Of a stretch of DNA of 64,000 bases, positions 60,361 to 64,000 are shown piece by piece. The notes beneath the pieces were generated by a model that searched no databases, had not been told where the DNA came from, and worked only from the letters and a program-made list of their open reading frames with translations. The translations under genes and the position numbers were made by a program. Numbering within the stretch: position 1 is the first letter of the stretch; every line of letters begins with the position of its first letter. The DNA comes from Monodelphis domestica (lineage: Eukaryota > Chordata > Mammalia > Didelphimorphia > Didelphidae), in contig NC_077231.1 in assembly GCF_027887165.1 (NCBI RefSeq), forward strand, positions 193,614,334-193,678,333, read 5' to 3'.

Positions 60361-62005
60361 GCTGTCTTTTTAGGAACAGGACTATAGCATTTTAATTGAG
60401 AAAAAGGGTAAACAGAGGAAGATCTCTGAGTAAGATAACATTTATTAGGAGGGGCATGCTACCTGTCAATAAATGAGTCAGAAGTTTGTCTCCATTTATG
60501 CCAAGACCCAGAATAAATAGACAGTTCCCCTTACATAGTTTTTGGGCCAGAGTAGGATTGGGGTACAGAACAAAAAATAAAATGAGGTAGATGACATCAT
60601 GGGATTGAAGGAAATATGACTAGTTATAAAGCTGAGAAGCAAAGAATAACATGAATGGTTAGAAATTTGATAATGGGAGCTAACACTGACTGCCCTTCTT
60701 CTCTCATGAGACTAAATTTTCATTGTTGGAGTCCAGGTGCAAGGTAGTGGTCAGACTTCTAGACAGCAAATTGGATGTCTTTTAAGGATAGCTTGGTGCT
60801 AGAACATTATCAGGCCTGATTCCCTCACTTTTGCATACATTCCCCAAGGTCACTTAATCTCTTCAGCCAAGAAGAGCCAGATTTTTAAATTTAACCAAAT
60901 TATAGACCATCTGAACTCAGAACTAAAATCATAGACAAAGAACCATGACTTAAGCAATTATTGGACAAAAGCAATTATAGGACAAAATCACTTGTAAATG
61001 GCATAATTTTAAAAAAAAAACATATACAGAGTCAGTCTTAATCTTCTCAAGACCCTACTTCTGTGGGATCAGGATTTTTAGAGATATGTATTTCATAATT
61101 AAGAGGACAAACTTCCCTAACTTTAGTATTAAAACAACTGAAAAAATGATTATAAACCTCTAATCTACTCACTAAAGTAGGTCCAAAAGGAACTCTACTC
61201 CAAGTATTTTTTAGTCTTGGTTAAGTTGCTATGTCTAATTATAAGTAATACAGCCTTATTTAATTTTTAAAGTATTCTATGATTCTGTTTTTAAGCTTTG
61301 TGATAACCTTTCTTCATTTAGTCTGAATTAGTGAAGTTTTTCATGTTTGGTGGTCCTGATGGTGGGTAATCAATTTTGACCACAACCTCAAACAAATGAA
61401 ATTCTGAGTATAATTTACCATATCACTTTAGGTGATCTAAACAGGGAGAAAGGGACCAAATAGGACTTTAGATTCAGAGAGATAGAAACCACTGAGCAGT
61501 CCTTGAGGAAAATGAGCATTAAAGGTAAAAAGGAAAACTTTTCTAACTAAAGGTACAGTTGTTAGATCTGGCTAGGAAGCTGCTAAAAACTGTTTTGTGT
61601 CACTAACAAGAAGTTGAACAACCATTTAATTCAATCTAACTTTGGTATTAGAATTTTGAATAGCTTTCCACACTGGAGTGAAAATGATCAGTGTTTGAAA
61701 AGTATTGGCTCTCCACTGATCATTACTGGTAATATCATTCATCTTTCAACCAAAATTTTCCTGTTTCACTCAGGCCTGCTATTATCTCACTGTTTAGAAA
61801 TATAATTTATTGATATTTGAATTGCTAAATCTTACAAATTGAGTTTTTGGGCAATGCATCCCATACTGGAAGTAATCAATAGGGGGAATGAGATTCAAAG
61901 CCTTCATTTCACTTCTCAGAAGTCATTTTCTCTAATCTGGGCAATTGTAAATCCTCGTAGACCTGTGAATTATAATGGTATGATATAAAAAGCAATAAAT
62001 TTGTA
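60361..62005. other. unassigned 1.6 kb
   Basis: No gene or family recognised on either strand. Its even composition could hide an old LTR element interior, but I found no retroviral motif. Confidence 0.35.
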
Positions 62006-62009
62006 GGGA

Positions 62010-62365
62010 AAGAAGTTCTAGGGTCCCAGGCTGTCTCTGATTCTTATTAGCTATGTGTCTATCTCTGACCTTCAGCTTTCTAACCTAAAAAGCAACTTTC
62101 ATACTATCTACAGTACCTGTTTGAGAAACAGCAAGGCATAATGAATTGAGACATCACCTCAGAGTAAGAGGCCCCTGTTTTCAAGTCCTATCTCTGACAT
62201 ATATTGGCTATGTGACCCTGAGTAATCCAATTAATAATTTAAAAGCATTTAATGCCACTCCAATAATTTCCTCTAAGTTGAAGAACAGTTAGTGATCTGC
62301 ATTGGTAGAGAAAATTTCCTTACCAGGAGTTACCTTTTACCAATGATTTTAGAGGTCTATTTTTT
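62010..62365 (+). repeat. tandem MIR-like and marsupial SINEs
   Basis: A MIR-like fragment (about 62015-62130) is followed by a SINE with 'agcaaggcataatgaattga', 'tatgtgaccctgagtaatcc' and the tail 'ctgcattggtagagaaaatt', matching the type at 20445. Confidence 0.55.
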
Positions 62366-62529
62366 TCCCAAGTACTTATCCAAGTATGTTTTACTTAAAA
62401 TATTTAAAAAGGAACTCCAAGAGTTATGAGAATCAAATGCAATAAAGTAATAAAAAGCAATATAAATGTCAGCATCATTATTAATTTCCATAAGAAAAGT
62501 AAACAAAAGATGGGCTAAAAATAAGGAAA

Positions 62530-63125
62530 TCATAAAAGTGTTTTAGCAGGGAAAATAAGTATTTATGATTTCAGATGGAAGACACTACCATTAAGGAGGA
62601 CAGGAAAGGCTTCTTGGAGAAGGTAGAATTTTAGCTGAGACTTAAATGAACCAAAGAAAGTCAATCAGATTTGTGCTTTAGGAAGACCAATTTCATAGCT
62701 AAGTAGATGATGGAGTAGAGTGTGGCAAGAATCTTAAAGTAAGGAGACCAACCAAAAAGGCTATTGAAGCTGTATTGCTGTGAGGTAATGAAAGCATAAA
62801 CCTGAGCAGTAGCAAAGTCAGAAGAGAGAAGGAGATTTATATAAGAGAGATTTTGAAGGCAGAATCAATAGAAATTGGTGAAAGATTGACTATGGCAAGG
62901 TGAGGGAATTGCAATGAGGGATTGAGGAAGATACTATCTAGGTTTTGAACCTGGGTGACTAAAAGGATGGTCCATGATCCTATTTAAGAGGGAAGTTAGG
63001 AAGAGAGAATGATTTTTAGAGGAAAGATATGTTTGGTTTTGGTCATGTTGAACTTAAGATGTCTCAGAGATATCCTAAAAGTTTCAGTTGGCCACTTGGC
63101 AGTTGAAATTTTGACGGAATGATAG
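62530..63125 (+). repeat. family A repeat, long fragment
   Basis: 'ggaaaggcttcttggagaag', 'gctttaggaagaccaatttc', 'ctgggtgactaaaaggatgg' and 'catgttgaacttaagatgtc' follow the order of the copy at 4490-5245 and extend past it. Confidence 0.65.
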
Positions 63126-63181
63126 AGTGAAGATTGATGGACAGCGAGGACAGTTGGAAGGGGGAAGGGAGAGTTAAAGAG

Positions 63182-63850
63182 TGACAGTTGCTCTCAAGGT
63201 CTCTCTTTCCTGGCCCTTGGACTGGAAGGAGCTCTCTCTCCCTGTATCAGGATAGAAGTACCTCTATTGCTGGATAATTCTCAACTGTGTGCTCTACCTG
63301 GATTCCTGTGATCATGTCATCAAACAAAAGGATTTAAGAGGAGCAGTTTGAACTGTAAGGCCAGTCTTTAGGGCTTTAGCCTTAAGAGACAGGCCCAACT
63401 AGCTTTGAAAGTCAGAACCTTTCTTCCTCTTGCTGTCTACTGCTTGAACTTAAGAAGGCTAGCACAGATATAGCATAGACAGGAATGAAAAAAAAAAAAA
63501 AACCTCCACAAGCTTGTGAGGCCTGGCCTCAGCTCAAAAGCTGAAAGAGACTCAAATCCAATCTGTGGAAAAGTATAGGGCAACCCCTATTCCCTCTACC
63601 CTGCTACCTTCCCAGTTTGAACTTGTTATTAAATTAAGTTTTAGTTAAATAAACACAAATATCCTTGTAAGAGTGAGGGGACCCTGAAGGGAATAAGGGT
63701 ATTTTAGGGGAGAAGGTTCTCTGTAACCTCAAGTACCTCAAATCTTGAGGTGCCTGTCCATGCCTCTCCCCCCCCCTTTCAACTGTGGTTAATATATGTA
63801 AGAAGAGTATTTTCTTACAGCTTGATTGAGGTATCAGTGGTACATCTAAG
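63182..63850 (+). mobile_element. possible LTR, family B-like
   Basis: It starts TGACAGTTGCTC, has a T/C-rich 5' part and 'gttaaataaacacaaat' (poly(A) context at about 63648), then G-rich sequence. It resembles 51018-51491 in its start and layout. The right end and TSD are not resolved. Confidence 0.3.
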
Positions 63851-63916
63851 AGAGATGTTCCTATAGTCATTTAGAATAAAGATCAAAAATTAAAGACTAG
63901 ATAAAAATAGGAATAA

Positions 63917-64000
63917 ACTGAACACAATTACAAAATACTTTTCACACCAATATGTCAGATCTAAATAATTAGAAAAATATTAATTGCTCATGGGCAAGTC
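63917..64000 (+). mobile_element. L1 ORF2 fragment running off the window
   Basis: 'cacaattacaaaatactttt' and 'attaattgctcatgggcaag' align with the ORF2 segment at 41190-41270. It is diverged and continues past the right edge. Confidence 0.7.

Noticed and set aside
1..64000. Prokaryotic systems, CRISPR arrays, operons
   Set aside because: Sequence composition, SINEs, L1s and LTRs show vertebrate nuclear DNA; no regularly spaced short repeats of CRISPR type were seen.

Overview
The window reads as mammalian, almost certainly marsupial, nuclear DNA, most like an American opossum such as Monodelphis. The evidence is an AT-rich, CpG-poor background, several full-length LINE-1 elements of the marsupial type, opossum-style tRNA-derived SINEs, MIR/CORE-type SINEs and a gammaretrovirus-like endogenous retrovirus. 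I found no host protein-coding gene, exon chain, tRNA, rRNA or CRISPR array. The open frames long enough to matter belong to transposable elements or are shadows of them.

Layout. 1-13.2 kb is old sequence: MIR-like SINEs, an ancient interspersed repeat (here called family A), a CR1/L3 remnant, a mariner-like element with an L1 tail inside it, a short antisense L1 with a perfect target-site duplication (TSD), and a solo LTR. 13.2-19.1 kb is a defective ERV: 5' LTR, a gag-like frame with major homology region and CCHC knuckle, the start of protease, no recognisable pol or env, polypurine tract and 3' LTR. A foreign solo LTR sits inside it. 19.1-28.3 kb holds an L1 tail, SINEs, another solo LTR and an L1/HAL1-like fossil. 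28.3-44.3 kb and 52.6-60.15 kb are dominated by young L1s: three structurally full-length copies (28318-36095, 36671-43003, 52637-60151) and two 5'-truncated ones (43020-44334, 58128-59886), all on the + strand and mostly with good TSDs. 44.3-52.6 kb and 60.15-64 kb return to old repeats, and another L1 begins at the right edge.

How the parts relate. The L1 machinery (ORF1 chaperone, ORF2 endonuclease/reverse transcriptase) explains the L1 copies and, through trans-mobilisation, the SINEs. Every L1 here carries stops or frameshifts and none looks competent. Nesting gives an order of events: one LTR family inserted after L1 copy 1, after the ERV and after a family A copy; a truncated L1 inserted after L1 copy 4; and two L1s used the same target site one after the other.

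The observations most worth checking are the identical premature stop at one ORF2 tryptophan codon in three separate L1 insertions, the triple 16-bp TSD, and the hydrophobic, membrane-segment-like start of the ERV gag frame. All family names are from memory and by eye; no search was run.
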